Numbered from the stretch's first letter, positions 42,020 to 52,087 are shown. The stretch is DNA of 64,000 nucleotides from Streptomyces puniciscabiei (GCF_006715785.1 NZ_VFNX01000001.1:4196001-4260000), one strand, 5' to 3'. Numbers and translations: made by a program. Notes: a model not told the origin generated them from the letters alone.

Positions 42020-42739
42020 ATGGCAAGTGTGCTCGTGGTCGAGGACGACCAGTTCGTACGCTCGGCGCTCATCCGGCATCTGACCGACGCCGCCCACACC
42101 GTGCGCAGCGTCGGTACGGCACTGGAGGCGCTGCGCGAGGTCGCCCATTTCCGCTTCGACGTGGTCATCCTGGACCTCGGACTGCCGGACCTGGACGGCT
42201 CCGAGGCGCTGAAGATGCTGCGCGGCATCACGGACGTCCCTGTGATCATCGCCACCGCCCGGGACGACGAGACGGAGATCGTCCGGCTGCTCAACGCTGG
42301 TGCGGACGACTACCTGACCAAGCCGTTCTCCGTCGAACACCTCTCCGCGCGGATGGCGGCCGTGCTGCGCCGGGCCCGCTCCGGCGGCGCGGAGGCCGCG
42401 CCCTCCGCCGTGCTGCGCGTCGGCGGACTGACCGTCGACCCGCTGCGCCGCCAGGCAGAGCTGGACGGGGTCCGCCTCGACCTGACCCGCCGCGAGTTCG
42501 ACCTGCTCGCCTTCCTCGCCGGCCGCCCCGGGGTGGTCGTCCCGCGCAGGGAACTCCTCGCCGAGGTCTGGCAGCAGTCCTACGGCGACGACCAGACCAT
42601 CGACGTCCATCTGTCCTGGTTGCGCCGGAAACTGGGCGAGACGGCCGCCCGGCCCCGGTATCTGCACACGCTCCGGGGGGTCGGCGTGAAGCTCGAACCC
42701 CCGGTGGAACCCTCCGCGGACGGGGAGCCGGTGCGATGA
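42020..42739 (+). CDS. OmpR-family response regulator
   Basis: 239 aa. The receiver domain (1-115) has VVEDDQ, the phospho-acceptor Asp in VVILDLGLPDLDG, Thr in IIATARDD and Lys in YLTKPF. The winged-helix output domain (130-225) has LTRREFDLLAFLAGRPGVVVPRRELLAEVW and LRRKLGE...LHTLRGVGVKL. It is overlapped 4 bp by the sensor kinase gene. Signal and targets unknown. Confidence 0.93.
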   Translation: MASVLVVEDDQFVRSALIRHLTDAAHTVRSVGTALEALREVAHFRFDVVILDLGLPDLDGSEALKMLRGITDVPVIIATARDDETEIVRLLNAGADDYLTKPFSVEHLSARMAAVLRRARSGGAEAAPSAVLRVGGLTVDPLRRQAELDGVRLDLTRREFDLLAFLAGRPGVVVPRRELLAEVWQQSYGDDQTIDVHLSWLRRKLGETAARPRYLHTLRGVGVKLEPPVEPSADGEPVR

Positions 42740-44118
42740 GATGGGCCCTGGTCAAGGTCTGCCTGGCGGTCACCACGATGGTGGTGGTCGCCTTCGCGGT
42801 CCCGCTCGGCCTGGTCGTCAAGGAGATGGCCCGCGACCGGGCGTTCTCGAACGCCGAGCGGGAGGCCGCCGCCGTCGCGCCCGCGCTGTCCATCACCACC
42901 GACCGGGACAAACTGGAGCGGGTCGTGGCCTCGGCCGGCGCCGACTCCGGGATGGCCGTGCACCTGCCGGCAAACGGCGCCCGGTCCGCGCTGGACCTCG
43001 GCCGGCAGCGCGCCGCCGGCCGCGACATCCAGGCGGTACGGAAACTGGGCCGGGCCTCCACGACCTCGGTGGCCGGGGGTTCCACACTGCTCCAGCCGGT
43101 CGCGCTCGGCTCCGGCGACATCGCGGTCGTCGAGGTGTACGTCCCCGAGTCCGAGGTGACCAACGGCGTCGGCACGGCCTGGGCGGTGCTCGCGGCCGTC
43201 GGCCTCGCGCTGATCGTCGGCTCGGTCGCGGTCGCCGACCGGCTCGGCGTGCGCATGGTGCGGCCCGCCCAGCGGCTGGTCGAGGGGGCGCACGACCTGG
43301 GTGAGGGCAAGCTGGGGGCGAGAGTGCCGGAGGACGGGCCCACCGAACTCCGCCTGGCCGCCGTCGCGTTCAACTCCATGGCCGACCAGGTCGTCCAACT
43401 CCTCGCGAACGAGAGGGAGCTGGCGGCGGACCTCTCGCATCGCCTGCGCACGCCGCTGACCGTGCTGCGGCTCAATGCCGCCTCCCTGGGCGGCGGACCG
43501 GCCGCCGAGCAGACCCGGGCCGCGGTCGCCCAGCTGGAGCGCGAGGTCGACACCATCATCCGTACGGCCCGGGAGGCCAAGCCGCAGACGGCCGCCCTCG
43601 GCCCGGGCGCCGGGTGCGACGTGGCCGAAGTGGTGCGCGAGCGCATGGAGTTCTGGTCCGCGCTCGCCGAGGACGAGGGCCGCAAGTGGCGCGTGGCCGG
43701 TGTGGAGCGGCCGGTGCGCATACCCGTGGCCCGCGCCGATCTGGCCGCCGCGCTCGACGCCCTGCTCGGCAATGTGTTCCGGCACACCGCCGAGGGCACC
43801 GCCTTCGCGGTCGACGTGCACAACGGCGAGGACGCGGTGATCGTGCTGGTCTCCGACGCGGGCCCCGGGATACCCGACCCCGAGGCGGCGATGGCCCGCG
43901 GGCGCGGTTCCGGAAGCGCCGGTTCGACCGGCCTCGGCCTCGACATCGTGCGCCGGCTCGCCGAGTCCACCGGCGGCGACGTCCGGATCGGCTCCTCGGT
44001 GCTGGGCGGCACCGAGGTGCGGATCTGGTTCCAGCTGGACGTGCGGCGGCCGGTGCGGGCGCGGGTGCGAAGACGGCGCCGATCCGGCAGACCGGTCCTC
44101 ACTGGTCTCGACCATTAA
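42736..44118 (+). CDS. Sensor histidine kinase partner of the response regulator
   Basis: 460 aa. Two membrane helices (about 5-28 and 145-167) flank an extracellular sensor of about 115 residues. A HAMP linker (RPAQRLVEGAHDLGEGKLGARV) follows, then the dimerisation box with the phospho-His in LAADLSHRLRTPLTVLR and the ATPase domain with LLGNVFRHTAEG (N box), DAGPGIPD (G1) and STGLGLDIVRRLA (G2). Its ATG overlaps the regulator stop, so the pair is co-translated. The last codons contain a dre-like site for the chitinase gene downstream. Confidence 0.92.
   Translation: MRWALVKVCLAVTTMVVVAFAVPLGLVVKEMARDRAFSNAEREAAAVAPALSITTDRDKLERVVASAGADSGMAVHLPANGARSALDLGRQRAAGRDIQAVRKLGRASTTSVAGGSTLLQPVALGSGDIAVVEVYVPESEVTNGVGTAWAVLAAVGLALIVGSVAVADRLGVRMVRPAQRLVEGAHDLGEGKLGARVPEDGPTELRLAAVAFNSMADQVVQLLANERELAADLSHRLRTPLTVLRLNAASLGGGPAAEQTRAAVAQLEREVDTIIRTAREAKPQTAALGPGAGCDVAEVVRERMEFWSALAEDEGRKWRVAGVERPVRIPVARADLAAALDALLGNVFRHTAEGTAFAVDVHNGEDAVIVLVSDAGPGIPDPEAAMARGRGSGSAGSTGLGLDIVRRLAESTGGDVRIGSSVLGGTEVRIWFQLDVRRPVRARVRRRRRSGRPVLTGLDH
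44101..44116. promoter_or_regulatory. dre-like DasR site upstream of GH18 gene
   Basis: ACTGGTCTCGACCATT matches 14 of 16 positions of the DasR responsive element. It lies in the last codons of the histidine kinase gene, about 135 bp before the chitinase start. DasR repression of chitinase genes is established in Streptomyces; this site is an inference. Confidence 0.65.
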
Positions 44119-44250
44119 TCGTCCCCGATCCCTTCCTTAAGCGAACCCTAAGGTCTGCAACGGCCGTCCGGATCAGGCCGTTTGCCCGATTCCGGATCGC
44201 TAGCGTGCTGCCGCACCTCACCCCCGTGAACAGCGAAGGCAGGCACGCGC

Positions 44251-45717
44251 ATGACCACGCACCGGCGCAGGATCAGTGGCAGGAACAAGGCGATAGGCGG
44301 TCTGGTCGCCGCGGCCGTGGTCGGCGGTGGCGCGCTCCTGCTCACCGGCACCGCCAACGCGGCCGGGGTGAACGCCGCGTACACCAGGACCAGCGACTGG
44401 TCGACCGGCTACACCGCGCAGTACGTCGTCACCAACAACAGCGGTCAGACCGAGAAGACCTGGACCCTGGAATTCGACCTTCCGGCGGGCGCCAGGCTCG
44501 GTTCCCTGTGGAACGGCGAGTCGAGCGTCAGTGGTTCGCACGTCACAGTGAAGCCCGCGAAGTGGGACACCGAGGGCCTCGCCGTCGGAAAGTCGGTGAC
44601 CGTCGGCTTCGTGGTCGAGGGCAAGGGCGACCCGACCGGCTGTCGTATCGACAACGCCCAGTGTTCCGCCGACGGCGGCGCCACGCCGGAGCCGAGCGGC
44701 CGCCCCACCCAGTCCCCGTCACCGACACAGAAACCGACCTCCACGCCCACCCCGACCAGGAGCGCCACCCCCACCCCGACCGCCACCCCGACGACGGGCA
44801 GCGGCACCGGATCCGGCACCACCGCCTCCGCCGGCTTCGCCCCCTACGTCGACACGAGCCTCTACCCGGCCTTCGACCTGGTCGGCGCGGCCGACGCGAC
44901 CGGCGTGAAGAACTACAACCTCGCGTTCATCACCGACGGCGGCGGCTGCACCCCCAAGTGGGGCGGAGTCACCGACCTGACCGGCGACGCCGTCGCCGCG
45001 CAGATCGGCTCCCTGCGCGCCAAGGGCGGTGACGTCCGGGTCTCCTTCGGCGGCGCCTCCGGCTCCGAACTGGCCACCACCTGCTCCTCGGCGGACGCGC
45101 TGGCGGCGGCGTACGGCAAGGCGGTCGACGCGTTCAAGCTGACCAAGGTCGACTTCGACGTCGAGGGCGGCGCGCTGCCGAACACGGCGGCGAACACCCG
45201 CCGCGCCCAGGCCATCGCCAAGCTCCAGGCGCAGCACCCCGGCCTGGACGTCTCCTTCACCCTCCCGGTGATGCCCGAGGGCCTCACCCAGGACGGCGTG
45301 AACCTGCTGTCCGACGCCAAGTCCAACGGCGTGAAGATCTCCACCGTCAACATCATGGCGATGGACTACGGGCCCTCGTACAACGGCGACATGGGCGACT
45401 ACGCCCAGCAGGCGGCCACCGCCACCCAGGCCCAGATCAAGAGCGTCCTCGGCCTGTCCGACTCCGCCGCCTGGAAGGCCGTCGCGGTCACCCCGATGAT
45501 CGGCGTCAACGACGTCTCCGCCGAGACCTTCAAGGTCGACGACGCCACCCAGCTGGTGAACTTCGCCAAGTCCAAGGGCCTGGGCGGCCTGTCGATGTGG
45601 TCCGCGGCCCGCGACCAGCAGTGCCCCGGCGGCCCGAAGAACTCCGCCGACGCGACCTGCAGCTCGATCACCCAGGACAAGTTCGCGTTCTCGAAGGCGT
45701 TCGCCGCCTTCAACTGA
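44251..45717 (+). CDS. Secreted GH18 chitinase with CBM2
   Basis: 488-aa extracellular enzyme. Signal peptide to about residue 37 (ANA-AGVNAAYT), a family 2 carbohydrate-binding module (about 38-135, with conserved Trp in TRTSDWSTGYTA and WTLEF, and the Cys pair GCRIDNAQC at its end), a Thr/Pro linker (about 145-190), then a GH18 barrel ending LSMWSAARDQQCPGG. The catalytic DxxDxDxE motif appears as KVDFDVEGG, with the acid Glu present. Hydrolysis of chitin or related GlcNAc polymers is expected. A dre-like site lies upstream and a strong hairpin follows. Confidence 0.9.
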   Translation: MTTHRRRISGRNKAIGGLVAAAVVGGGALLLTGTANAAGVNAAYTRTSDWSTGYTAQYVVTNNSGQTEKTWTLEFDLPAGARLGSLWNGESSVSGSHVTVKPAKWDTEGLAVGKSVTVGFVVEGKGDPTGCRIDNAQCSADGGATPEPSGRPTQSPSPTQKPTSTPTPTRSATPTPTATPTTGSGTGSGTTASAGFAPYVDTSLYPAFDLVGAADATGVKNYNLAFITDGGGCTPKWGGVTDLTGDAVAAQIGSLRAKGGDVRVSFGGASGSELATTCSSADALAAAYGKAVDAFKLTKVDFDVEGGALPNTAANTRRAQAIAKLQAQHPGLDVSFTLPVMPEGLTQDGVNLLSDAKSNGVKISTVNIMAMDYGPSYNGDMGDYAQQAATATQAQIKSVLGLSDSAAWKAVAVTPMIGVNDVSAETFKVDDATQLVNFAKSKGLGGLSMWSAARDQQCPGGPKNSADATCSSITQDKFAFSKAFAAFN

Positions 45718-45728
45718 CGCACCCATGC

Positions 45729-45770
45729 CGAAGGGGCGCGGCACTCCGGGGGGATTGCCGCGCCCCTTCG
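45729..45770. terminator. Perfect 15-bp hairpin between chitinase and bglC
   Basis: CGAAGGGGCGCGGCA pairs with TGCCGCGCCCCTTCG around a 12-nt loop, 12 bp after the chitinase stop and 22 bp after the bglC stop on the other strand. It can terminate both convergent genes; no U-run. Confidence 0.8.
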
Positions 45771-45792
45771 CAGGTGTCGGGCCACGGATGTG

Positions 45793-47223
45793 TCAGGCGG
45801 CGGAGTCCACCGGCGGCAGCACACCCGTCCGCGCCGCCTCTCCGTACCACCGAGCGCTCGACTTCGGGGTGCGTGCCAGGGTCGCGTAGTCGACGTACAC
45901 CGCGCCGAACCGCTTGCCGTAGCCGTACGCCCACTCGAAGTTGTCCAGCAGGGACCACAGGTAGTAGCCGCGGACGTCGGCCCCGTCGGTGATCGCGCGC
46001 CGGACCTCGGAGAGGTGGCCGTGCAGGTAGGCGATGCGCTCGGGGTCGTGGACGCGGCCGTCGGGATCGGGCTTGTCGTCGTAGGCGGCGCCGTTCTCCG
46101 TGACGTACAGGGGCAGGCCCGGCGCCTCACGGGTGTAGCGCAGGAGCAGGTCGTACAGGCCGGTCGGATCGATCGTCCAGCCCATCTCGGTGCGCTCACC
46201 CGGCGTCTGGTGGAAGACGACGTCGTCGGCGCCCGGCCAGGGGGAGTGCTCGCTGGCGCCGTGGCCGTCCGCCCGGGGGCCCTCGACCTCGCCGGACGCG
46301 GCCGAGACCAGGGCCGGGGTGTAGTAGTTCAGGCCCAGCGCGTCCAGCGGGACGTTGATCGTGCGGGTGTCGCCGTCCAGTACGTACGACCAGTCGGTGA
46401 CCGACGACGTGGCCTCCAGCAACGACGCAGGGTAGGCCCCCTTCAGCATCGGGCCGTGGAAGATCCCGTTGGCCAGGTCGTCGATCCGGCGGGCCGCGGC
46501 CAGGTCGGCCGGGTCCTGGGAAAGGGGCCGTACGACGGAGGAGTTGAGGCTGATCGCGACCTCGTTGCGGGCCGGCATCACCGAGCGCAGGGCCAAGGCC
46601 CCGAGTCCGTGAGCCAGGTTCAGGTGGTGGGCGGCGCGCAGGGAGGCCGCCGGGTCGGTGCGGCCGGGGGCGTGGACGCCCGAGCCGTAGCCCAGGAAGG
46701 CGCTGCACCAGGGCTCGTTGAGGGTGATCCACTGCTCCACCCGGTCGCCCAGCGCCTCGCCGACCAACTGCGCGTACTCGGCGAACCGGAACGCGGTGTC
46801 CCGCTGGGGCCAGCCCCCCGCGTCCTCCAGCTCCTGCGGCAGGTCCCAGTGGTAGAGGGTGAGCGCCGGCTTGATGCCGTGGGCGAGGAGCTCGTCCACC
46901 AGGCGGCGGTAGAAGTCCAGGCCGCGCTGGACCGCGGGGCCCCGGCCGGTGGGCTGCACACGGGACCAGGAGACCGAGAAGCGGTACGCGGTCAGGCCCA
47001 GTTCCGCCATCAGCGCCACGTCCTCGCGGTAGCGGTGGTAGTGGTCGACGGCGGTGTCACCGGTCTCACCGCCGGCCGTCCTGCCCGGCGTATGGCTGAA
47101 GGTGTCCCAGATCGAGGGGGTGCGGCCGTCCTCCCGCACCGCCCCCTCGATCTGGTACGCCGAGGTCGCGGCGCCCCAGAGGAAGGCGGGAGGAAAGGTC
47201 ACGGACGTAACGGGTTCAGGCAT
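45793..47223 (-). CDS. bglC: GH1 beta-glucosidase BglC
   Basis: Cytoplasmic GH1 enzyme, 476 aa, cleaving imported cellobiose and cello-oligosaccharides. [18 protein letters not shown] is the N-terminal GH1 signature, ITLNEPW gives the acid/base Glu and [14 protein letters not shown] the nucleophile Glu. No signal peptide. It follows cebG by 92 bp and carries its own CebR-type box overlapping the start codon, so it can be repressed by CebR independently of cebEFG. Confidence 0.93.
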   Translation of the reverse strand: MPEPVTSVTFPPAFLWGAATSAYQIEGAVREDGRTPSIWDTFSHTPGRTAGGETGDTAVDHYHRYREDVALMAELGLTAYRFSVSWSRVQPTGRGPAVQRGLDFYRRLVDELLAHGIKPALTLYHWDLPQELEDAGGWPQRDTAFRFAEYAQLVGEALGDRVEQWITLNEPWCSAFLGYGSGVHAPGRTDPAASLRAAHHLNLAHGLGALALRSVMPARNEVAISLNSSVVRPLSQDPADLAAARRIDDLANGIFHGPMLKGAYPASLLEATSSVTDWSYVLDGDTRTINVPLDALGLNYYTPALVSAASGEVEGPRADGHGASEHSPWPGADDVVFHQTPGERTEMGWTIDPTGLYDLLLRYTREAPGLPLYVTENGAAYDDKPDPDGRVHDPERIAYLHGHLSEVRRAITDGADVRGYYLWSLLDNFEWAYGYGKRFGAVYVDYATLARTPKSSARWYGEAARTGVLPPVDSAA

Positions 47224-47236
47224 GGAAGCGCTCCCA
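47223..47236. promoter_or_regulatory. CebR box overlapping bglC start
   Basis: TGGAAGCGCTCCCA differs from the CebR consensus TGGGAGCGCTCCCA at one position. It overlaps the first base of the bglC start codon, so bound CebR would sit at the beginning of the coding region. Confidence 0.75.
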
Positions 47237-47315
47237 TTGGGGTCGTAGGAGACCTGACGTGGTGGAGGGGGAAGGGGCCGGGGCGGCGGTGGCCCGGCCC
47301 CCGTGCACAGCGGGG

Positions 47316-48209
47316 TCAGCCCTTGATCGCGCCCTGCATGATCCCGCCCACGATCTGCTTGCCGAACAGGACGAACGCGATCAGCAGCGGCAGTGTGCCG
47401 AGCAGCGCGCCCGCCATGATCACCGCCTGGTCGGGGACGTACCCGGTGCCGAGCGAGTTCAGGGCCACCTGCACGGTCGGGTTCTGCTGGTTCAGGGCGA
47501 TGATCGGCCACAGGAAGTCGTTCCAGGCGAACACGAACGTCAGCAGGCCGAGCACCGCCATCGCCGGACGCGCCGCCGGGAAGACCACGTGCCAGACGAT
47601 CCGGATGCTGCTCGCGCCGTCCACCCGGGCCGCCTCGATCAGCTCCGTCGGCAGGGCCTGCACCAGGTACTGCCGCATGAAGAACGTGCCGAAGGCGGTG
47701 ACGAGACTCGGCAGGATCACCGTCTGCAGCTGGTTCGACCAGCCGAGGTCGGACATCCACAGATACAGCGGTACGACGGCCAGCTGCGGCGGGATCATCA
47801 TCGTGCCGATGGTCAGCAGGAGCAGCAGGCTGGAGAAGCGGAACCGCAGCTTGGCGAAGGCGAACCCGGCCAGGGTCGAGAACAGCACCGTGCTCACCGT
47901 GATCGTGCCCGCCACGATCACCGAGTTGAACATCGCGGTGCCCAGCCCCGCCTGGTCCCAGGCCGTCCGCAGGTTCGTGAACAGGTTGCCGCCGAACCAC
48001 AGCGGCGGCGGGGTCTGGGCGAGACGCCGGTCGGTGCGGGAGGCGGCGATCGCCGTCCACACCAGCGGGGCGAGGGAGACCAGCGCGAAGACGGTGAGCA
48101 CGACGTACGTCACCGGGCCCGCGTGCAGCTGTTTGCCGGCGCCCGTCCGGCCCCGGGGCCGCCGCTCCTTCCGGGTCACCTGAGGCAGCGTCAGTTCACT
48201 GGTCGTCAT
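47316..48209 (-). CDS. cebG: Cello-oligosaccharide ABC transporter permease CebG
   Basis: 297-aa MalG-like permease with six helices. The EAA loop is [38 protein letters not shown] overlap with the cebF stop. The ATPase is not encoded in this operon; in Streptomyces the shared MsiK ATPase, encoded elsewhere, powers CebEFG. Confidence 0.93.
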   Translation of the reverse strand: MTTSELTLPQVTRKERRPRGRTGAGKQLHAGPVTYVVLTVFALVSLAPLVWTAIAASRTDRRLAQTPPPLWFGGNLFTNLRTAWDQAGLGTAMFNSVIVAGTITVSTVLFSTLAGFAFAKLRFRFSSLLLLLTIGTMMIPPQLAVVPLYLWMSDLGWSNQLQTVILPSLVTAFGTFFMRQYLVQALPTELIEAARVDGASSIRIVWHVVFPAARPAMAVLGLLTFVFAWNDFLWPIIALNQQNPTVQVALNSLGTGYVPDQAVIMAGALLGTLPLLIAFVLFGKQIVGGIMQGAIKG

Positions 48210-49231
48210 TGGGACTTCCTCAGCCGTCGGGTGAGCAGCAGATTGACCGCGGCGATGATCAGCAGGATCAGGAACATCGACCAGGCGATCGCCGACGCCT
48301 TGCCGAGGTTGCCGATGATCCAGCCCTGGTCGTACATGTACAGGCCGAGCGTCTGGTACTGGTGCTCGGAGCCGCCCTTGGACCCGCTGACCCCGCCGAA
48401 CAGCAGCGGCTCGCCGAAGAGCTGGGTCGCACCGATGGTCGAGACCACGACCGTGAAGAGGATCGTCGGCCGCAGCTGCGGGATCGTGACGTGCCGGAAC
48501 TGCTGCCAGCGGTTCGCTCCGTCGATCGCGGCCGACTCGTACAGATCGGCCGGGATCGCCTGCATGGCGGCGAGGTAGATCAGCGCGTTGTAGCCCGTCC
48601 ACCGCCAGATCACGATCGACGACACCGCGAACTGCGAACCCCAGTCGGACTCACGCCAGTTGACCGGATCCACCCCGAAGAAGTGCAGGATCCAGTTGAC
48701 CATTCCGCCGTCCCACGAGTACAGCAGCGTGAACACCAGGGTCGCCGCGGCCACCGAGGTGGCGTACGGGGTCAGCATCACCACACGCCAGACGGTCGAG
48801 CCGCGCAGCCGGTAGTTCAGCAGGTGCGCCAGCCCGAGCGCGGCCAGCAGCTGCGGCACGGTCGAGATGACGCCGATGGTCAGGGTGTTCCTCAGGGCGT
48901 TCCAGAAGAAATCCGACGACCAGAGGTTCTTGTAGTTGTCCAGGCCCGCCCAGGTCTGGTGGTTCAGCGAGGACAGCTGCACGTCGTGCAGTGAGTACCA
49001 GGCCGTGTACAGCAGCGGAACCAGGGTGAAGGCGCCGAACAGGATGAAGAAGGGGGACACGAACGCGTACGGCGACGCCTTCATGTCCCAGCGGTACAGC
49101 CGGCTGCGCCAGGAGTCGGCGCCCGCCGGAGCACCGCGACCGTGAGCGCCCCGCGCCGCGCCCGGCGGGGTGCCGGGCGCGGCGTCGGCGCTCGACGCGG
49201 GGTGCGCGAGAGCCTGCTTGGGGCTGGTCAC
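48206..49231 (-). CDS. cebF: Cello-oligosaccharide ABC transporter permease CebF
   Basis: 341-aa MalF-like permease. A disordered Ala/Gly/Pro-rich N-terminus (about 1-50) precedes six helices; the EAA loop is LYESAAIDGANRWQQFRHVTIPQLRPTILF. The GTG start overlaps the cebE stop by 4 bp (GTGA), and its own stop overlaps cebG, so translation is coupled through the whole transporter operon. Confidence 0.93.
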   Translation of the reverse strand: MTSPKQALAHPASSADAAPGTPPGAARGAHGRGAPAGADSWRSRLYRWDMKASPYAFVSPFFILFGAFTLVPLLYTAWYSLHDVQLSSLNHQTWAGLDNYKNLWSSDFFWNALRNTLTIGVISTVPQLLAALGLAHLLNYRLRGSTVWRVVMLTPYATSVAAATLVFTLLYSWDGGMVNWILHFFGVDPVNWRESDWGSQFAVSSIVIWRWTGYNALIYLAAMQAIPADLYESAAIDGANRWQQFRHVTIPQLRPTILFTVVVSTIGATQLFGEPLLFGGVSGSKGGSEHQYQTLGLYMYDQGWIIGNLGKASAIAWSMFLILLIIAAVNLLLTRRLRKSQ

Positions 49232-50559
49232 TGGCCGAGCACGTCCTTGATCTCCTTGGACGCCGCGTCCCAGCCCTGGGACGGCGACTTGCCCTTCTGC
49301 TCGACCTGGAGGATGCCGACGTCGGTGATCGCGGAGTTGATCGGCTGGTCCTTGATGCCGAAGTACTGGACCGGGATGGTCTTCGCCGAGTCGGCGAAGA
49401 TCTGCGTGATCGGCGCGTTCGAGAAGTACGCCGTGGTGTCCGCGGCCGGCTGCAGGTTCGCGTACGCCGACGGGGTCGACGGGAAGCTGGCCTGCTTGGC
49501 GAAGACCTTGGCCTGCTGCTCGGGCGCGGTCAGCCACTTGGCCAGCGCGATGGCCTCCTTCTGGTGCTTGCCCGCGACCGGCACGCCGAGGAAGGAGCCG
49601 CCCCAGTTGGCCGCGGTGGGCGCCGCCGCCACGTCCCACTTGCCCTTGCCGGAGTCACCCGACTTCTGCTCGATGTAGCCGATCATCCACGCCGGGCAGG
49701 CGACCGTGGCGAAGGTGCCGTTGGCGTAGCCCTGGTCCCAGGTCGGGTCGAACTGCTTCAGCTTCGCCGACATGCCGCTGGTGGCGACGTCCATGGCGGC
49801 GTCCCAGGCCTTCTTCACGCCGTCGGACTTGTCCCAGACGACGTTGCCGTCCTTGTCGTAGTACCGCTCGTCGCCGCCGCCGAGGGCCGCGTTGTAGACG
49901 GAGGACGCGGAGTCCACGAACTTGGTGCCCTTGGGCGCCTTCTTCATGTACTGCTTGCCGACGTCGACGTACTTGGCCCAGTCGCCCTTCCACATCTGGG
50001 CGAGCTTGTCCCGGTCGGTCGGCAGCCCGGCCTTCTGGAACAGGTCCTTGCGGTAACAGATGGCCATCGGCCCGATGTCGGTGCCGAGCCCGATGAGCTT
50101 GCCGTCCTTGGTGGTGGCCTGGGCGTTCTTCCAGTCCAGCCACTGGGATTTGTCGACCTCCTTGCCGAGGTCGACGAACTTGCTCGCCTGCGTCTGCACG
50201 GCCTCGGTGATGTTGCCGATCTCGATGGCCTGGATGTCGTCGGTGCCGGAGCCGGCCTGGAGGCGGGTGAGCACCTTCGGCCAGTACACGTCGGTGCGGG
50301 TGGTGACGTTCTCCTTGATGTTGATGTCCGGATGCAGCTTCATGTACTCGTCGTAGAGGCCGGCCTGCTTGTAGCCGAAGACGCCGAAGGTGCCGATGGT
50401 CAGTGTGGTCTTGCCCTTGCCACTGCCGTTTCCGCCGCCGGAGCCGTCCGACGAGCCGTCGTTCGAGTCCTTGGCGCAGCCTGCCAGCAGCCCCGTGGTC
50501 AACGCGGCAACGGCCGCGAGGGCCATCAGCCGCTGGGACCGGCGGATGCTCGTGCGCAT
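49228..50559 (-). CDS. cebE: Cello-oligosaccharide-binding lipoprotein CebE
   Basis: 443-aa extracellular sugar receptor. ATG 50559 is preceded by AGGAGG at 6 nt. The signal peptide ends in the lipobox TGLLAGC, followed by a Ser/Gly/Asp spacer. The mature protein is a cluster B solute-binding protein (TLTIGTFGVFGYKQAGLYDEYMKLHPDINIKENV). In Streptomyces CebE binds cellobiose and cellotriose, taken up as carbon source or signal. The transcript starts beneath a perfect CebR box 118 bp upstream. Confidence 0.94.
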   Translation of the reverse strand: MRTSIRRSQRLMALAAVAALTTGLLAGCAKDSNDGSSDGSGGGNGSGKGKTTLTIGTFGVFGYKQAGLYDEYMKLHPDINIKENVTTRTDVYWPKVLTRLQAGSGTDDIQAIEIGNITEAVQTQASKFVDLGKEVDKSQWLDWKNAQATTKDGKLIGLGTDIGPMAICYRKDLFQKAGLPTDRDKLAQMWKGDWAKYVDVGKQYMKKAPKGTKFVDSASSVYNAALGGGDERYYDKDGNVVWDKSDGVKKAWDAAMDVATSGMSAKLKQFDPTWDQGYANGTFATVACPAWMIGYIEQKSGDSGKGKWDVAAAPTAANWGGSFLGVPVAGKHQKEAIALAKWLTAPEQQAKVFAKQASFPSTPSAYANLQPAADTTAYFSNAPITQIFADSAKTIPVQYFGIKDQPINSAITDVGILQVEQKGKSPSQGWDAASKEIKDVLGQ

Positions 50560-50676
50560 TGCGTCCTCCTGTTGCCTGACGTGCCGACCCCCCGGCCAAC
50601 TGCATGGAATTGGGCCCGTTCGTACTCGCTGCGGCTCGGGCGGGGAACGTGCGGGATGTGTAGGTGCCAGGTAGTG

Positions 50677-50690
50677 TGGGAGCGCTCCCA
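50677..50690. promoter_or_regulatory. CebR box in cebR-cebE intergenic region
   Basis: TGGGAGCGCTCCCA is a perfect consensus CebR operator, extended by one more pair to a 16-bp palindrome. It lies 118 bp before cebE, where repression of cebEFG would act, and 239 bp before cebR. Confidence 0.92.
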
Positions 50691-50783
50691 CGAGTGATGT
50701 GTTGAAGGGTCGCGGGTCGGGGGCGGGGTGTCAAGGGAGTGGGCACGGGCAACGGCGTTCAGTTATCAGCACGTTAAATTACG

Positions 50784-50860
50784 AGTAGCCCGTCCGGCGT
50801 TTGAGGACGAGGCCGAAGGCCGATGAGCAGGGGTCCGGGGGCGGCAGCCCCTGGGGCGGC
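50784..50860. repeat. Dispersed Streptomyces intergenic repeat
   Basis: The sequence around GCCCGTCCGGCGTTTGAGGA through GGTCCGGGGGCGGCAGCCCC matches an element I recall as scattered between genes in many Streptomyces genomes. It contains a hairpin (GGGGGC...GCCCCT). It lies between the CebR box and cebR and may act as a terminator or is simply a repetitive remnant. Confidence 0.6.
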
Positions 50861-50928
50861 AACTGCGGCGAACGGGGCTGTTAGATTCCAGGCCAGCTAG
50901 AACGTTCGCGGCGAGAGAGGCGGAGCCC

Positions 50929-51984
50929 ATGGCAAGCCACGGAGCGCGGGGCCGCAGCGGGGGCCGGCCCACGCTCGAGGAGGTCGCCGCCCGGGCCGGG
51001 GTCGGCCGGGGCACGGTCTCGCGGGTGATCAACGGCTCGCCCCGGGTCAGCGACGCCACCCGCGCCGCGGTCGAGGCGGCCGTCGCGGAACTCGGCTACG
51101 TCCCCAACACGGCGGCCCGGGCCCTCGCCGCCAACCGCACCGACGCCATCGCCCTCGTCGTCCCCGAGCCGGAGACCCGCTTCTTCGCGGAGCCCTACTT
51201 CTCGGACATGCTGCGCGGGGTCGGCTCCGAACTGTCCGAGACCGAGATGCAGTTGCTGCTGATCTTCGCGGGCAGCGACCGCGAGCGCCGTCGCCTCGCG
51301 CAGTACCTCGCGGCCCACCGGGTGGACGGCGTCCTGCTGGTCTCGGTCCACGCCGACGACCCCCTGCCCGACCTGCTGGCCCAGCTGGAGATCCCGGCCG
51401 TGATCAGCGGCCCCCGCTCGGCCGGCGAGACGCTCACCTCGGTGGACTCGGACAACTACGGCGGTGCCCGCTCGGCCGTGGAGCACCTGCTCTCCCGCGA
51501 CCGCACCCGCATCGCCCACATCACCGGCCGCCTCGACGTCTACGGCGCCCAGCGCCGCCTCGACGGCTATCGTGACGCCCTGCGCGACACGGGCCGGGAG
51601 GTGGACGAACTCCTCGTGGAACCGGGGGACTTCACGGAAGAGGGCGGCCGCCGGGCCATGTCCGTGCTCCTCGACCGCCGCCCCGACCTGGACGCGGTGT
51701 TCGCCGGCTCGGACGTGATGGCGGCCGGCGCCCGGCAGGTGCTGCGCGAGGCGGGCCGCCGTATCCCGGAGGACGTGGCCCTGGTCGGCTACGACGACTC
51801 CGCCATCGCCCGCCACATGGAGCCGCCGCTCACCAGCGTCCGCCAGCCCATCGAGGAGATGGGCCGCGCCATGATCGACCTGCTGCTCACAGAGATCGCC
51901 GACCGCCGCCCACCCGCGTCCCGGGGGCTGGAACGGCAGCATGCGGTGCTGCCGACGGAGCTGGTGACGCGGGCGTCGTCGTAG
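50929..51984 (+). CDS. cebR: LacI-family cellobiose-responsive repressor CebR
   Basis: 351-aa repressor. The helix-turn-helix and hinge are PTLEEVAARAGVGRGTVSRVINGSPRVSDATRAAVEAAVAELGYVPNTAARALA (residues 13-65), followed by a periplasmic-binding-protein-like effector domain (LVVPEPETRFFAEPYFSDML, SGPRSAGETLTSVDSDNYGGA, VALVGYDDSAIARHMEPPLTSVRQP). It represses cebEFG and bglC through the two boxes found here and is released by cellobiose or cellotriose. Divergent from cebE. Confidence 0.94.
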   Translation: MASHGARGRSGGRPTLEEVAARAGVGRGTVSRVINGSPRVSDATRAAVEAAVAELGYVPNTAARALAANRTDAIALVVPEPETRFFAEPYFSDMLRGVGSELSETEMQLLLIFAGSDRERRRLAQYLAAHRVDGVLLVSVHADDPLPDLLAQLEIPAVISGPRSAGETLTSVDSDNYGGARSAVEHLLSRDRTRIAHITGRLDVYGAQRRLDGYRDALRDTGREVDELLVEPGDFTEEGGRRAMSVLLDRRPDLDAVFAGSDVMAAGARQVLREAGRRIPEDVALVGYDDSAIARHMEPPLTSVRQPIEEMGRAMIDLLLTEIADRRPPASRGLERQHAVLPTELVTRASS

Positions 51985-52087
51985 GCGGAGCGGCAGCCCA
52001 GCAGTCCGGGTCCGCCGCCGCGTGAGACCGCCCGCGGTCGGTACGCGGGGAACGCCGTCGGCAACCCGTCGCCGCCGTCTCCTCCCG

